DNA of 64,000 nt from Propionivibrio sp. (GCF_016790145.1 NZ_JAEUOI010000105.1:1-64000); one strand, 5' to 3'. Counted from the stretch's first letter, positions 1 to 8,799 are shown. Notes: generated from the letters alone by a model not told the origin. Translations and numbers: made by a program.

Positions 1-1
1 A

Positions 2-70
2 CTTGATCGCCAGAAAATTCGTATGACAGTCAAGCTGGTATTGGCTTGGGCCAACGAGCGTATCGGGTAG
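2..70 (+). CDS. 3' end of an unidentified gene (partial)
   Basis: An open frame enters from the left edge and stops with TAG at 68-70. It encodes only the last 22 residues, containing IRMTVKLVLAWANERIG. The composition looks like a real basic/hydrophobic helix, but the piece is too short to assign a family. No start or ribosome-binding site is visible because the gene begins outside the window. Confidence 0.35.
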   Translation, partial: LDRQKIRMTVKLVLAWANERIG

Positions 71-236
71 AAATCAACGCGCCACGAGATTCGAGAAACC
101 AGGTAGAGGAATTCCGCTTTAGGCAAAACCCTGGTCAGGGGGCGACATCTTATCGGTATTTATTGCAAGAAGTCAGCCTTGACGCCACCATTTATCATGG
201 TAATTCGCGGAATATAAATCCATAATTGCCAGGATC

Positions 237-1406
237 TTAGATCGAATCCTGACTCCCGTTCTGCTCGATGCACTGGCGCATTCCTCTGCCGTGGCATTGC
301 TCGGCCCACGCCAGACGGGCAAGACGATGCTGGTTCTGGAAGCGGCCAGGGCGAGTGGACGGCCTTATCTTTATCTCGATCTGGAATCGGAACAGGATCG
401 CGCAAAACTGGCGCAAGCCGAGTTGTATCTGGCCGACCATGTCGACAAGCTGGTCATTCTTGACGAGGTTCACCGGGCTCCCGGCCTGTTCCCGATCCTG
501 CGCGGTCTGATTAACCGTAACCGGCGTGAAGGCCGACGCGCGGGGAATTATCTGCTGCTCGGCTCGGCGGCGCTCGATCTGCTCAAGCAATCCGGTGAAA
601 CGCTGGCCGGGCGAATTGCCTATCTTGAACTGGCACCCTTTACCTTGCAGGAAACCCGCCATCTGCCTCCGGATACGCTCTGGCTGCGCAGCGGCTTTAC
701 CGAAAGTATGCTGGCCCCGAGTAATGCGCGCAGCCTTCGCTGGCGGCAGGACTTCATCCGTACTTATCTGGAACGCGACATTGCGCAATTTTGTCAGCGC
801 ATTGCGGCTGAAACCCTGCGCCGCTTCTGGGGCATGCTGGCGCATCATCAGGGCTTCCTGCTCAACACCGCCCAGTTTGCCCGCAATCTGGGGGTGGATG
901 CGAAGACCGCTGCGTCATATCTCGATCTGCTTGTCGATCTCCTGCTGGTGCGCCGCCTGCCGCCCTGGCACGCTAATCTCGGCAAACGCCTGGTCAAGTC
1001 GCCCAAGGTCTATGTACGTGACAGTGGACTGGTGCATGTGCTGCTGGCTATCCCGGACAAGGAAACCCTGCTCGCGCATCCGGTACTCGGGCAAAGCTGG
1101 GAGGGCTTTGTCGTCGAGAATTTACTAAACTGTGCGCCGGAAGGCGTTCACGGATATTTCTACCGGAGCAGTTGCGGCGCAGAAATCGACTTGTTGCTGT
1201 GCCGGCCCAATGACGAGCTGTAGGCCGTAGAGATCAAACGCAGCCTGACGCCCAAGCTGGAACGTGGTTTTCATGCCGCCTGTGCCGACCTCAAACCCGT
1301 ACGCAGAATGGTCATCTACCCTGGCGAGGAAAGTTACCGCCTGGCCGAGGACTTCGAAGCCATGAATCCGCTTGCTGCATCGATGCTGGTATCGTGGGGT
1401 AATTGA
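237..1406 (+). pseudogene. AAA+ ATPase with DUF4143 C-terminus, broken by an in-frame amber codon
   Basis: This belongs to the large family of AAA_14/DUF4143 ATPases, which are common in accessory regions and of uncertain role. The Walker A motif GPRQTGKT lies at about residues 5-12 and the Walker B motif LVILDEV at 54-60, counted from a GTG at 291. A winged-helix-like region and the first part of the DUF4143 domain follow. A TAG at 1221-1223 interrupts the gene just before the conserved (W)AVEIKR segment, and the same frame then continues for 60 more family-like codons to TGA at 1404-1406, so TGG-to-TAG is the likely lesion. At the 5' end, family-like sequence (LDRILTPVLLDALAH) extends upstream of the GTG to about 237 with no ATG, so the original start also seems lost. 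Confidence 0.8.
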
Positions 1407-1478
1407 GTCCACTGTGTCGGCGAGCATGAGAGGACGGGGCCGGGGTTGATCTACGGGTTTGATCAACCTGCAAGATCC

Positions 1479-2663
1479 TCAGGCGCGCTTCGAGCGTTTC
1501 CTGGCGGAAAGTGGGCGAAAGATCCTGCGCCAGGCTGAAAGTCGCGCTGTAGCCAACGGCACACTCCCGGCGCAGACGACGCGGTTGCGACCTCCATTCT
1601 TGGCCTGATAGAGCGCCTGGTCGGCGGCAGCAATCAGCCGTTCGGCCTGTTGCTGATTTTCCACGGACGGCAGCTCGGCGGGCAACATCGAGAGCCCGAT
1701 CGAGAGGGTGACCTTGATGGCCTGTCCCGAATGGTCCTGGAACTGGTTTTCTTCGATGCTGCGGCGAATCCGTTCAGCGATTTGCCGGGCATAATGCAGC
1801 TCGGACTGCGGCAGGAGAACAACGAATTCCTCGCCGCCGTAGCGGGCAATCGTATCGCCCGCCCGCAACTGGGACTGTATGACGACAGCTACGCTGCGCA
1901 GCACTTCATCACCCGTCTGATGGCCGTGCGTGTCGTTGATCCGCTTGAATCGATCGATGTCGAGGAACATGCACCCCAGCGCATGCCGGTATCGGCGAGC
2001 CTGGCTGATTTCGGCCTGGCAGCGGTGTTCGAAGTATCGGCGGTTCGGCACCCCGGTCAAGGCATCGGTCAGCCCGGCCAGCTTCAGGCGTTCCTGTATC
2101 AGTGCACTTTCCAGGCAAAGGGCGATGATTTCAGCCAGTCGCTCAAGGAAGTCGGTTGCACAACCGGCAACATAACGATCGGGGTTGGCACTGCCAAAGT
2201 GGAGGCTACCGATCAGTTCACCCTGACGCGTAAGCGGCAACAGGGCCACAGAGGCAATCGCAGCCGCCGGCGCATTGAACAGTGTCTGGTGTTGCGCCTC
2301 GCTGAAGACGCCGAGAAAGGGACGATGTGTGCTGCAATACAGCGTTTCCAGCGCAGCCGGCGTCGGCAGCAAAGTGAGTCCGCTGCAGGCGGTATCGCTG
2401 CCCAGCCCGCTTTCCAGAATCCGGCTGGCCTCATTCTCCCGATCAACCAGCGCGAGGGTCACAAACTCAAGCCCGAACGTGAGTTTGCATTCGCTGAGCA
2501 GCAGGTGAAGCAGTTCCAGCAGCGAGCCGGCGCCAATCAACTGGCGTTCGAGCTGATCAAAGCGGCGCATCTTGTCTTCATTGATCCGCGCTTCGTTCAG
2601 CAGGGATTCCAACTGCCGGTGAAGGGAAAAGTTCTCTGCCTGGAGATGGCTGTTCATTGTCAT
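1479..2663 (-). CDS. Diguanylate cyclase with N-terminal DUF484/GAF-like sensor domain
   Basis: This is predicted to make cyclic di-GMP from two GTP in the cytoplasm. Roughly residues 25-190 form a DUF484/GAF-like domain preceded by a short coiled coil (a leucine-rich stretch ending at the FDQLERQL motif). The GGDEF domain follows, with signature RYGGEEF and a canonical inhibitory I-site RAGD exactly five residues upstream, so product feedback inhibition is expected. No membrane segment is present. I chose the ATG at 2663; an in-frame TTG at 2678 and an ATG six bases downstream of 2663 are alternatives, and none has a strong ribosome-binding site. The gene stands alone, with an inverted repeat about 35 bases upstream. 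Family confidence is high; the sensed ligand is unknown. Confidence 0.9.
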   Translation of the reverse strand: MTMNSHLQAENFSLHRQLESLLNEARINEDKMRRFDQLERQLIGAGSLLELLHLLLSECKLTFGLEFVTLALVDRENEASRILESGLGSDTACSGLTLLPTPAALETLYCSTHRPFLGVFSEAQHQTLFNAPAAAIASVALLPLTRQGELIGSLHFGSANPDRYVAGCATDFLERLAEIIALCLESALIQERLKLAGLTDALTGVPNRRYFEHRCQAEISQARRYRHALGCMFLDIDRFKRINDTHGHQTGDEVLRSVAVVIQSQLRAGDTIARYGGEEFVVLLPQSELHYARQIAERIRRSIEENQFQDHSGQAIKVTLSIGLSMLPAELPSVENQQQAERLIAAADQALYQAKNGGRNRVVCAGSVPLATARLSAWRRIFRPLSARKRSKRA

Positions 2664-2698
2664 GCAGTCGGCTGTCAATTCCCGTACTTTAACGTGAA

Positions 2699-2714
2699 AG
2701 TCGCTTCAGCGACT
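2699..2714. promoter_or_regulatory. Perfect short inverted repeat upstream of the GGDEF gene
   Basis: AGTCGCT and AGCGACT are perfect reverse complements separated by two bases, centred 44 bases before the chosen start codon of the divergently read GGDEF gene. This is seen directly. It could be an operator or a weak hairpin; nothing in the sequence identifies a binding protein. Confidence 0.3.
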
Positions 2715-2772
2715 CTTGAACCGCACCTCGTACTCCGGTCTGGCCCGTCAGTCCATGGCCAAATTTCGCGCC

Positions 2773-2812
2773 ACGGTATTTCAATGAGTTAGCGTCAGAA
2801 CAAATTTACAGT
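2773..2812. repeat. Copy A of a ~40-base dispersed repeat
   Basis: It shares ACGGTATTTCAATGAGTT, then GCG, CAGAAC and further bases with 19286-19325. Its right end overlaps the last codons of the GIY-YIG remnant, which suggests a piece of a mobile or shuffled intergenic unit. Confidence 0.6.
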
Positions 2813-2910
2813 GTTCTGCGCCACTCCTTGATGGCTTTTTCACGCTCGATGGCCGATGGCTTTGTCTGGTGAGTTTCAAACCAGACCAGGGCATGAACGC
2901 CGCATTGTCT
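2806..2910 (-). pseudogene. GIY-YIG endonuclease C-terminal remnant
   Basis: A minus-strand frame ending in TAA at 2806-2808 encodes about 34 residues, including GVHALVWFETH and AIEREKAIKEWRR. These match the C-terminal half of the small GIY-YIG (UvrC-type) nucleases often scattered through proteobacterial genomes (typical GVHRLVWYE and AI.REKQIKEW motifs). Upstream in the same frame there is no GIY or YIG motif, so the N-terminal catalytic half is missing. The remnant lies between the GGDEF gene and the Gly-rich lipoprotein gene. The family match is from memory of the motifs. Confidence 0.7.
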
Positions 2911-2983
2911 CGGAACGGCAGCCGAAGCCGAGGGGCATGACTTTCAAAACCTGCGGTGCCTGCCAGAGTCATGCCCACCGGAG

Positions 2984-5572
2984 TCAACGTCGCCCGCCGC
3001 GGAACCCGCCACCGCCGAAACCACCGCCACCAAAGCGGCCTCCGCTGAAGCCACCGCCTCCGAAACGATCGCCGCCGAAGCCGCCTCCAAAGCGATCATC
3101 TCCGCCAAACAGGCCACCACCTGAGTGGTCGGCGCCGACGAAGCTGCCGAAGCGGTCATCGCCGAAGCTGCGTGCTGCCGATTCCCTGTCGCCCCACGAC
3201 GAGGCGCTGGACGATCCGGACCACCCGCCCGATGAATGTTGCTGCCACCCATCGCCGGTATTCCTGTACACGTTGCCATTGACGTCGGCATAATGGTTGT
3301 TGCCGACGGAAGCCGTATTCCAGGTGTTGGTCTTGCCGGTATTGGCGTTGTAGGTCGAACCCTGGCCGGCATGGGCATACCCATCGGGGCCCGCTGTCGT
3401 TGCTCCGCTACGTTGGTAGCTGCTGCCGTCGGCGCCTGTTCCCGAGACGCTTGAGCCGGTAGAGCGCTGCCCGGTATAGACGTTGTCATTGCTGGCGCGG
3501 GCGACGTTGCCGTAGCCACCGGCGGCGGTGTTGACGGTGCGGTCGTAGCCGCGCGTGTAATTGCCGGTGTAGGCGTTGAATTGTCTGCCGGCGGCATATG
3601 AGCCCGAGGTGCCGGTGCGCTGGTTGAAGTAGTTGCCGCTGGCGGTACTGCCGGCAACGCCACCGCCCGCATACCACGAGCGCGTGCCGGAGGTCACAGT
3701 GTTGCCCCAGTGTCCGTAAACATTCGCGCTGGCGGAGGCGCAGCAAGGGTATCCGCCCCAGTAAGCAGGATGATAATAGGCGCCATAGAAGCCGCCGTAG
3801 TACGGCGACGCCCACGCCGCTGTGGCCAGCCCCATGGCGAAGCCGAAGGTGAAGCCGACATAGGGGTTATAGACGGGTACGGCAGCAACGGTATAGGTCA
3901 CGGGTGCCGGATACCATACCGAGCCGATCCACGGCGAGTAGTAATAACCGGTGCCGTACACCACGGTTCCTGACGGGTCGACGACAGTGCCGAGATAGCC
4001 TGGGGTGTAACCCGTGAACACCACAGCAGGCGTTGCTTCGTAAATCCGCACATAGGTGACATAGTGCAGCGGAGATGAAGCAGGGATGGTGTAGATGACG
4101 TCGGGCACCGCGCTGGCGACGACCCAGGGTCCGGTCAATTGAGGCGCGCTGAACCACACACCGGCGGATACGGCGTAATAGCCGCTGGCTCCGGCCTGGA
4201 TGATCGGTACCGACGAGTTGACGACAGAGGACAAAGGAGTGCCGGCAATCGGGGCGTATTGCGGCGGGCCGTCGAAGGACGGCGTGAATGTCGGCCCGTT
4301 GCTGAGCGGAACGCTCGCGGTCTGCGGAATGCTGTTGGCGATAATGGCTTCCTGCGCCTGCGGCGTGCCGGCCACTGACGCCAGTACGGCCGCAGCCTTC
4401 GAACTGGCCGGTATCTGGGCGAAAGCGGGAGGCAGCGCATTGCTGGCGACAAAGGTCCACGGCCCGCTGAGCGCGGCCGAGCGGAACCAGCGTCCCGCGA
4501 GCAGGACGTAGTAATCGTTATTGGCGGTGTTGATCAGCACATCGTTGGTCGAGTTCGATGCCCACAGCAGAGGCGTTCCGTCGATCGGCAGGAAATCGGG
4601 CTGGCCGTTGAAAATCACCAGTTCCGCCGGCCCCTGAGCGGTATAGATGGTCGGGACGCCATTGGCCAGAGAGGGCTTTGGATTCGCCTGCGGCCCGCCG
4701 TCGAGCAAATCGACTTTCCCCGCAGCAGACAGTTGCCGGGCAACGTTGTCCAGTTCCTGCTGCGCCCCCCAGCCAGGCGAGGCCAGCGTCCATGGCCCGC
4801 CGATCGACGTCGAAGTCAGCCACCCATCATAAACATGGAGGTAGTAAGCAGCGCCGATGCCACCGGTCAGGATCAGCGCCCGCGTATTGATCGCGCGTTG
4901 TAGCTGGCCGTAATCGGCGACGGGTTTGAGTACCGGCGGGCCATCGATGGGCACCAGGATCGCCGGCGAGTAGCTGACGATGATCTGCGGCGGTGCATTG
5001 AGGACGGGAACCGAAGATGGTTTGATTCCCGATGCGGCAAGCGAAGCCTGCAGGCGATCGAGCGAAATGGTCTTCAGGCCTGCCGCCAGGCTGGCCTGCA
5101 GTTCTGCCACATAGGCGGCGCCACGCTCAGGCAGTGTCGGGAAATCGCTTTTGGTGATCCTCAGGTTTTCGAAAACGACGGTGCGTGTCACCTTGTCGAC
5201 CTGCGCGCGCGCGCTGGCGAAGACAACACCGAAGGTCTCCTCCTGCGCGCCGCTCGGCTTGATCGCCAGCGCCGCCCTGAAATCGATCTTATTGCCGTTC
5301 CAGGAGTTGATCTGCGGTTGATAGACGAGCACCGCCGCGTTGCTGATGCTCAGATCCCGGGGCCACGGATCGGCCGGCGGCGCCGTGCCCGGTGTCTGTG
5401 CAAGATCGCTGGTGCCAAAGCTTTGCTGGTTGGCAAAGCCGGTCTTGGGTGCGCTGAAGCCAGTCTCACCGTCCCCGCCCCCCGCCGAAGCACAGCCGGT
5501 CAACAAGAGCGCTCCGCTGACAGCACCGGCAAACAGTCCGCGCAAGACAAGTTTCGTAGATTGACTGGCCAT
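2984..5572 (-). CDS. Large Gly/Ser-rich lipoprotein with YxxxxGxWFxxxxxxGPW repeats
   Basis: An 862-residue exported lipoprotein. The start is the ATG at 5572, preceded by AGGAGA seven bases away; a longer frame to 5593 lacks such a site. The signal peptide (RGLFAGAVSGALLL) ends in lipobox LTGC. The middle carries at least three copies of a module with consensus YY-x5-G-x-W-F-x6-GPW (YDGWLTSTSIGGPW, LAGRWFRSAALSGPW, SAGVWFSAPQLTGPW), sometimes annotated 'carbohydrate-binding family V/XII' in betaproteobacteria. It is followed by a Tyr/Ala/Pro-rich stretch and a Gly/Ser/Asn-rich tail ending in FGGGGFRGGRR. No catalytic motif is recognisable. The gene appears monocistronic. A cell-surface or biofilm-associated role is inference only. 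Confidence 0.75.
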   Translation of the reverse strand: MASQSTKLVLRGLFAGAVSGALLLTGCASAGGGDGETGFSAPKTGFANQQSFGTSDLAQTPGTAPPADPWPRDLSISNAAVLVYQPQINSWNGNKIDFRAALAIKPSGAQEETFGVVFASARAQVDKVTRTVVFENLRITKSDFPTLPERGAAYVAELQASLAAGLKTISLDRLQASLAASGIKPSSVPVLNAPPQIIVSYSPAILVPIDGPPVLKPVADYGQLQRAINTRALILTGGIGAAYYLHVYDGWLTSTSIGGPWTLASPGWGAQQELDNVARQLSAAGKVDLLDGGPQANPKPSLANGVPTIYTAQGPAELVIFNGQPDFLPIDGTPLLWASNSTNDVLINTANNDYYVLLAGRWFRSAALSGPWTFVASNALPPAFAQIPASSKAAAVLASVAGTPQAQEAIIANSIPQTASVPLSNGPTFTPSFDGPPQYAPIAGTPLSSVVNSSVPIIQAGASGYYAVSAGVWFSAPQLTGPWVVASAVPDVIYTIPASSPLHYVTYVRIYEATPAVVFTGYTPGYLGTVVDPSGTVVYGTGYYYSPWIGSVWYPAPVTYTVAAVPVYNPYVGFTFGFAMGLATAAWASPYYGGFYGAYYHPAYWGGYPCCASASANVYGHWGNTVTSGTRSWYAGGGVAGSTASGNYFNQRTGTSGSYAAGRQFNAYTGNYTRGYDRTVNTAAGGYGNVARASNDNVYTGQRSTGSSVSGTGADGSSYQRSGATTAGPDGYAHAGQGSTYNANTGKTNTWNTASVGNNHYADVNGNVYRNTGDGWQQHSSGGWSGSSSASSWGDRESAARSFGDDRFGSFVGADHSGGGLFGGDDRFGGGFGGDRFGGGGFSGGRFGGGGFGGGGFRGGRR

Positions 5573-6074
5573 GGTTATCTCCTGGGTGAACAAGGATCGG
5601 ATACGCGAAAACGTTTGTCGTTCAAGGATTCAATTCATCCCTCGGCTACCAGGGGGATGGTGATCGCGAGGTATCAGCACGGTTTGCAAAATCTAGCTGA
5701 ATTGCTGCAAAAAGGTCATTCAACAATAGCAGCACAAGTATATTGGTGCGCATCGACAGCGGTCAATCGGCAGGGCGATTGCAACAGTTCTCTTTTAGAA
5801 CAAGCATACCCTGTCGATCGGCTGGTTGAGGATGGCATCAGCCGATGGTTCGGGTCGATTGCGGCCGTATCGAGGTTTGGGCAAGTATCAATCGGCGCAA
5901 ACTCCTCGCATGGCATCTCGATGGGGTCATGCGCCCTGGCTTCCAGCCGGCTTTACAGGCCGTTCTGAAAGCTCGGCAAGCAGGTTATGGACAGAGGTGT
6001 AAGATCGACGCTCATGTTGTCCTCCAGATTAACTGGGGTCAGTAGGGCGTATCTTTGATAGCGAAGGGAATACT
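5573..6074. other. 502-base intergenic region without a supported gene
   Basis: This separates the divergent lipoprotein gene and the AlgP-like gene, and so should hold both promoters. I see no clear sigma-70 pair, RNA gene or repeat. A 66-codon frame at 5845-6045 has no ribosome-binding site and no family resemblance. Confidence 0.4.
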
Positions 6075-6533
6075 ATGGCTACCCCGGCAAAACCGGCAAC
6101 AAAATCCACAGCGAAATCAGGCGCCAAGTCGGTGACCAAAGCCGCTTCGACAATACGCGCCAAACCAGCCACAAGCTCCACGCGCGCCACTGTCCATGAA
6201 GCGGCCGAGCCCTTTCTGCGTTTCCGTCACTCACCGGAACTGCAGGCCAGAACAGAGGCCGTGTTGACGTCGCTTGAAGCATCACCGGCGCTTGCCGGCC
6301 ATGGCGATGCCCTGGCGGACTTGGTGGCCGAACTCACCGAGGCCGGAATGAATTACTATTACCTGCGCGCACTCAAGGATGCCCAGGTCGGCTTTGTCAT
6401 TGAGCAGTCGGCGCGTCTGGCCATGTCGGGTGCGGTGAAACTGATCAGTTCGGTCAGCCGGAAATTCATCGTACGCATGGACGATACGCAGTTACTGGCC
6501 GTCGCCCGGCATATCCGCCATCTTGCTCGATGA
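6075..6533 (+). CDS. Small protein with Lys/Ala/Pro-rich basic N-terminus, unknown function
   Basis: A 152-residue protein. Residues 1-40 are a low-complexity basic segment (AKPATKSTAKSGAKS-type) like those of AlgP, histone-H1-like or PHA-granule proteins. Residues 45-152 are helical and more conserved-looking, containing EAGMNYYYLRALKDAQVGF and a C-terminal VARHIRHL. GAAGGGA precedes the ATG with proper spacing. It ends 28 bases before the HpaB-like gene and is probably co-transcribed with it. The basic tail suggests nucleic-acid or polyanion binding, but I do not recognise the family and assign no function. Confidence 0.6.
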   Translation: MATPAKPATKSTAKSGAKSVTKAASTIRAKPATSSTRATVHEAAEPFLRFRHSPELQARTEAVLTSLEASPALAGHGDALADLVAELTEAGMNYYYLRALKDAQVGFVIEQSARLAMSGAVKLISSVSRKFIVRMDDTQLLAVARHIRHLAR

Positions 6534-6561
6534 GTTTTCCGGATGTCATTGAGGAGTACGC

Positions 6562-8172
6562 ATGGTAACCAATGCAGCAGGCAGTGACCGCAGCAAGTTG
6601 ATGAACGGTCAGGATTACCGTGACTCCTTGCGGAAATACAAGCCCACGGTCTATGTCGATGGCCGCTTGATTGAGTCCGTGGTCGATGCTCTCTCGCTTC
6701 AGCCCGGCATTAACGCACTTGCCGTCACCTATGACTTCGCGCTTGACCCTGCCAGGGCGCCGTTGATGACGGCCAGGCAGTCCGTCAGCGGCAAGACCGT
6801 CAATCGCATGCTGCACATCGACGAATCGGCCGGTGACTTGCTGAACAAGCTGGAGGCGGTCCGCATACTCTGCCAGGAGACAGGCTGTGCCCAGCGCTAC
6901 CTGGCACACGATGCACTCAACGGGATTGGTCAGGCTGTCGCCCGGATCGATGACGCAAAAGGGAGCACCGAATATCGCGCCAAATTTGCCGCCTACCTGC
7001 AGCATGTCCAGGATGAAGATCTGACACTCGGTATCGCCATGACCGATGCCAAGGGCGACCGCAGCAAGCGCCCTAACCAGCAACTCAATCGGGATGTCTA
7101 TGTGCATATCGTCGAGCGCAACGGCCAAGGCATTGTCATCTCCGGCACCAAGGCCATCGTGACCGCAGCGCCCTACGTGCACGAGTTCCTGGTCATGCCT
7201 TCACGCAACATGCAGGAGGCCGATGCCCAGTTTGCCGTCTGCTGCGCCGTTCCCGTCGATGCGCCTGGCATTACCATTGTGTCTCGTCCGGCCGGGCGTC
7301 CGGGCGAGAAGCCGGAACATGGTTCTCCACTCTTCTCTCGCCGATATGGCCAGGCCACCGGCGTTGTCATCCTTGACAAGGTGTTCGTTCCCTGGGAGCG
7401 CGTTTTCGTTGCCGGTGAATGGGAGTTCTCAGGGGACGTCACTTACAACTACGCCACCCATCACCGCCATAGCTGTATCGCTGCCCGTGCAGGCTTCGGT
7501 GATTTGCTGATCGGAGCGGGTGCGCTGATGTGCGAAGCCAACGGCCTTGACCCCGACCGCAAGGCCAGCCTGCGCGATCCCATGGTGGAACTCATCAAGA
7601 TTACCGAAGGCTTCTACGCCTGCGGTGTCGCGGCCAGTGTCTATGCCGTGCAAGACCCCTACTCGAAGAGCTTCATGCCGGAACCCGTGTTCGCCAACAT
7701 CGGCAAGCTTCTGCTCTCCACCCAGATTTACGACATGCATCGCCTTGCCCACGAAGTGTCGGGAGGCCTCATCGTCGCCTTGCCAGGCCCGGATGAAGAC
7801 CACAACCCGGCTACCGCAGCGACCCTGGCCGAGGTGCTGCGAGCCAATCCCGATGTTCCGTACGACAAGCGAATCGAAGTCGCGCGCTTCATCGAGGATT
7901 TGACGGCATCCTACCAGGGCGGCTGGTACTCCCTGATCAGCTTGCACGGTGGCGGCTCCCCGAGCGCCCTGAAGCAGGAAATCTGGCGCAACTACCCGCT
8001 CGGCGACAAGGTCGATCTGGTGGAGCGTTTGCTTGATCGCGGCGTGCTGACGGATGACAATCGGCCGATTACCCGCAACAAGCAGCCTGGCCGGTGCTGT
8101 GATGCGGGCTGTAGCCAGCCGGGGCAAGCGGTGATGGTGCCGTTACCCATTTCACGTAAAGCTGACGCGTGA
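6562..8172 (+). CDS. 4-hydroxyphenylacetate 3-hydroxylase / 4-hydroxybutyryl-CoA dehydratase family flavoprotein
   Basis: A 536-residue protein with the HpaB-type acyl-CoA-dehydrogenase-like fold across its whole length. It resembles 4-hydroxybutyryl-CoA dehydratase (AbfD) more than the monooxygenases, for example in VTKPNQQLNRD-like, SGTKAIVTAAPYVHEF and HHRHSCIAARAGFGDLL segments. AbfD binds a [4Fe-4S] cluster through three Cys and one His (Cys99, Cys103, His292, Cys299 in the clostridial enzyme, from memory). Here the matching positions appear to be Cys109, Tyr113, His301 and Ala308, so two ligands are missing and cluster-dependent dehydration is unlikely. The last 40 residues (Cys-rich, PGRCCDAGCSQPG) look like an unusual tail. 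The isochorismatase gene follows 84 bases later. Function is best left as an oxidoreductase or isomerase of unknown substrate. Confidence 0.75.
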   Translation: MVTNAAGSDRSKLMNGQDYRDSLRKYKPTVYVDGRLIESVVDALSLQPGINALAVTYDFALDPARAPLMTARQSVSGKTVNRMLHIDESAGDLLNKLEAVRILCQETGCAQRYLAHDALNGIGQAVARIDDAKGSTEYRAKFAAYLQHVQDEDLTLGIAMTDAKGDRSKRPNQQLNRDVYVHIVERNGQGIVISGTKAIVTAAPYVHEFLVMPSRNMQEADAQFAVCCAVPVDAPGITIVSRPAGRPGEKPEHGSPLFSRRYGQATGVVILDKVFVPWERVFVAGEWEFSGDVTYNYATHHRHSCIAARAGFGDLLIGAGALMCEANGLDPDRKASLRDPMVELIKITEGFYACGVAASVYAVQDPYSKSFMPEPVFANIGKLLLSTQIYDMHRLAHEVSGGLIVALPGPDEDHNPATAATLAEVLRANPDVPYDKRIEVARFIEDLTASYQGGWYSLISLHGGGSPSALKQEIWRNYPLGDKVDLVERLLDRGVLTDDNRPITRNKQPGRCCDAGCSQPGQAVMVPLPISRKADA

Positions 8173-8256
8173 CAGGAAGCCCGCCAGCTCTGATAGACCA
8201 TAATCAAGTCGTCACGCGCTCATGCAGAGCGGTGAGCTTTTCACGAGAACAGCAGC

Positions 8257-8799
8257 ATGCGAATCAAGCCTTCTGAATCATTACTGCTGGCCATTGACCT
8301 GCAAGCGCGCTTGTTGCCTGCCATTGAATGCGCCCAGACCGTTCTGGCCAATGCCGTGTGGCTGGTCGATGTGGCACAGGTTATTGGCGTGCCTGTGCTG
8401 GCAACAGAGCACTGTCCCCAGAGTTTGGGTCTGGTCGAGGCCGGGCTGCGGGCGCGGTTCCCCGAAGACGCCATTGTGCAGAAGACGCATTTTTCGGCCG
8501 TCAGCGAGGGCAAATTGCTTCAGGCCTGTGAAGCAGGGCGGAAACAATGGGTTGTCGTGGGCACTGAAGCCCATGTCTGTGTGCAACAGACGGTACTCGA
8601 CCTGTTGGCAGTGGGTCGCCAGGTGTTTGTAGTCGAGGATGCTGTCGGCGCAAGGCGCCACCACGATAAAGAACTGGCCTTGCAGCGCATGCAGCAGAAC
8701 GGCGCTGAGATTGTCAGCCGGGAAATGGTTGTTTTCGAATGGCTTGAGCAGGCCAATACTCCGGTTTTTCGCGATGTGCTTAAGCGGTTTATCCGTTGA
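8257..8799 (+). CDS. Isochorismatase-family cysteine hydrolase
   Basis: A 180-residue cytoplasmic hydrolase of the isochorismatase/nicotinamidase superfamily (YcaC-like length). The catalytic triad is visible as Asp14 (LLAIDLQ), Lys76 (VQKTHFS) and Cys108 (GTEAHVCV), and the cis-peptide region VVVGTEAHVC is intact. The ribosome-binding site is weak. It follows the HpaB-like gene on the same strand, and the pair may act on a common amide or ester-type substrate; that is inference. The substrate cannot be read from sequence. Confidence 0.85.
   Translation: MRIKPSESLLLAIDLQARLLPAIECAQTVLANAVWLVDVAQVIGVPVLATEHCPQSLGLVEAGLRARFPEDAIVQKTHFSAVSEGKLLQACEAGRKQWVVVGTEAHVCVQQTVLDLLAVGRQVFVVEDAVGARRHHDKELALQRMQQNGAEIVSREMVVFEWLEQANTPVFRDVLKRFIR

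Noticed and set aside
1221..1223. Programmed amber readthrough (pyrrolysine-like) in the ATPase gene
   Set aside because: No pyl genes or readthrough signal are visible and the 5' end is damaged as well; simple nonsense decay is enough.
1650..2792. Long plus-strand open frame of 380 codons opposite the GGDEF gene
   Set aside because: It is the antisense shadow of a clear diguanylate cyclase gene; composition is unnatural and no family is recognisable.
2856..3293. Proline-rich plus-strand frame (PPPKPPPPKRPP)
   Set aside because: It is the complement of the Gly-rich tail of the lipoprotein; GGN codons read backwards give proline.
5845..6045. 66-codon plus-strand frame in the gap before the AlgP-like gene
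   Set aside because: No ribosome-binding site, no recognisable family and weak codon character.
6562..8172. Calling the HpaB/AbfD-family protein 4-hydroxybutyryl-CoA dehydratase
   Set aside because: Two of the four cluster-ligand positions appear substituted, so the specific name is not justified.
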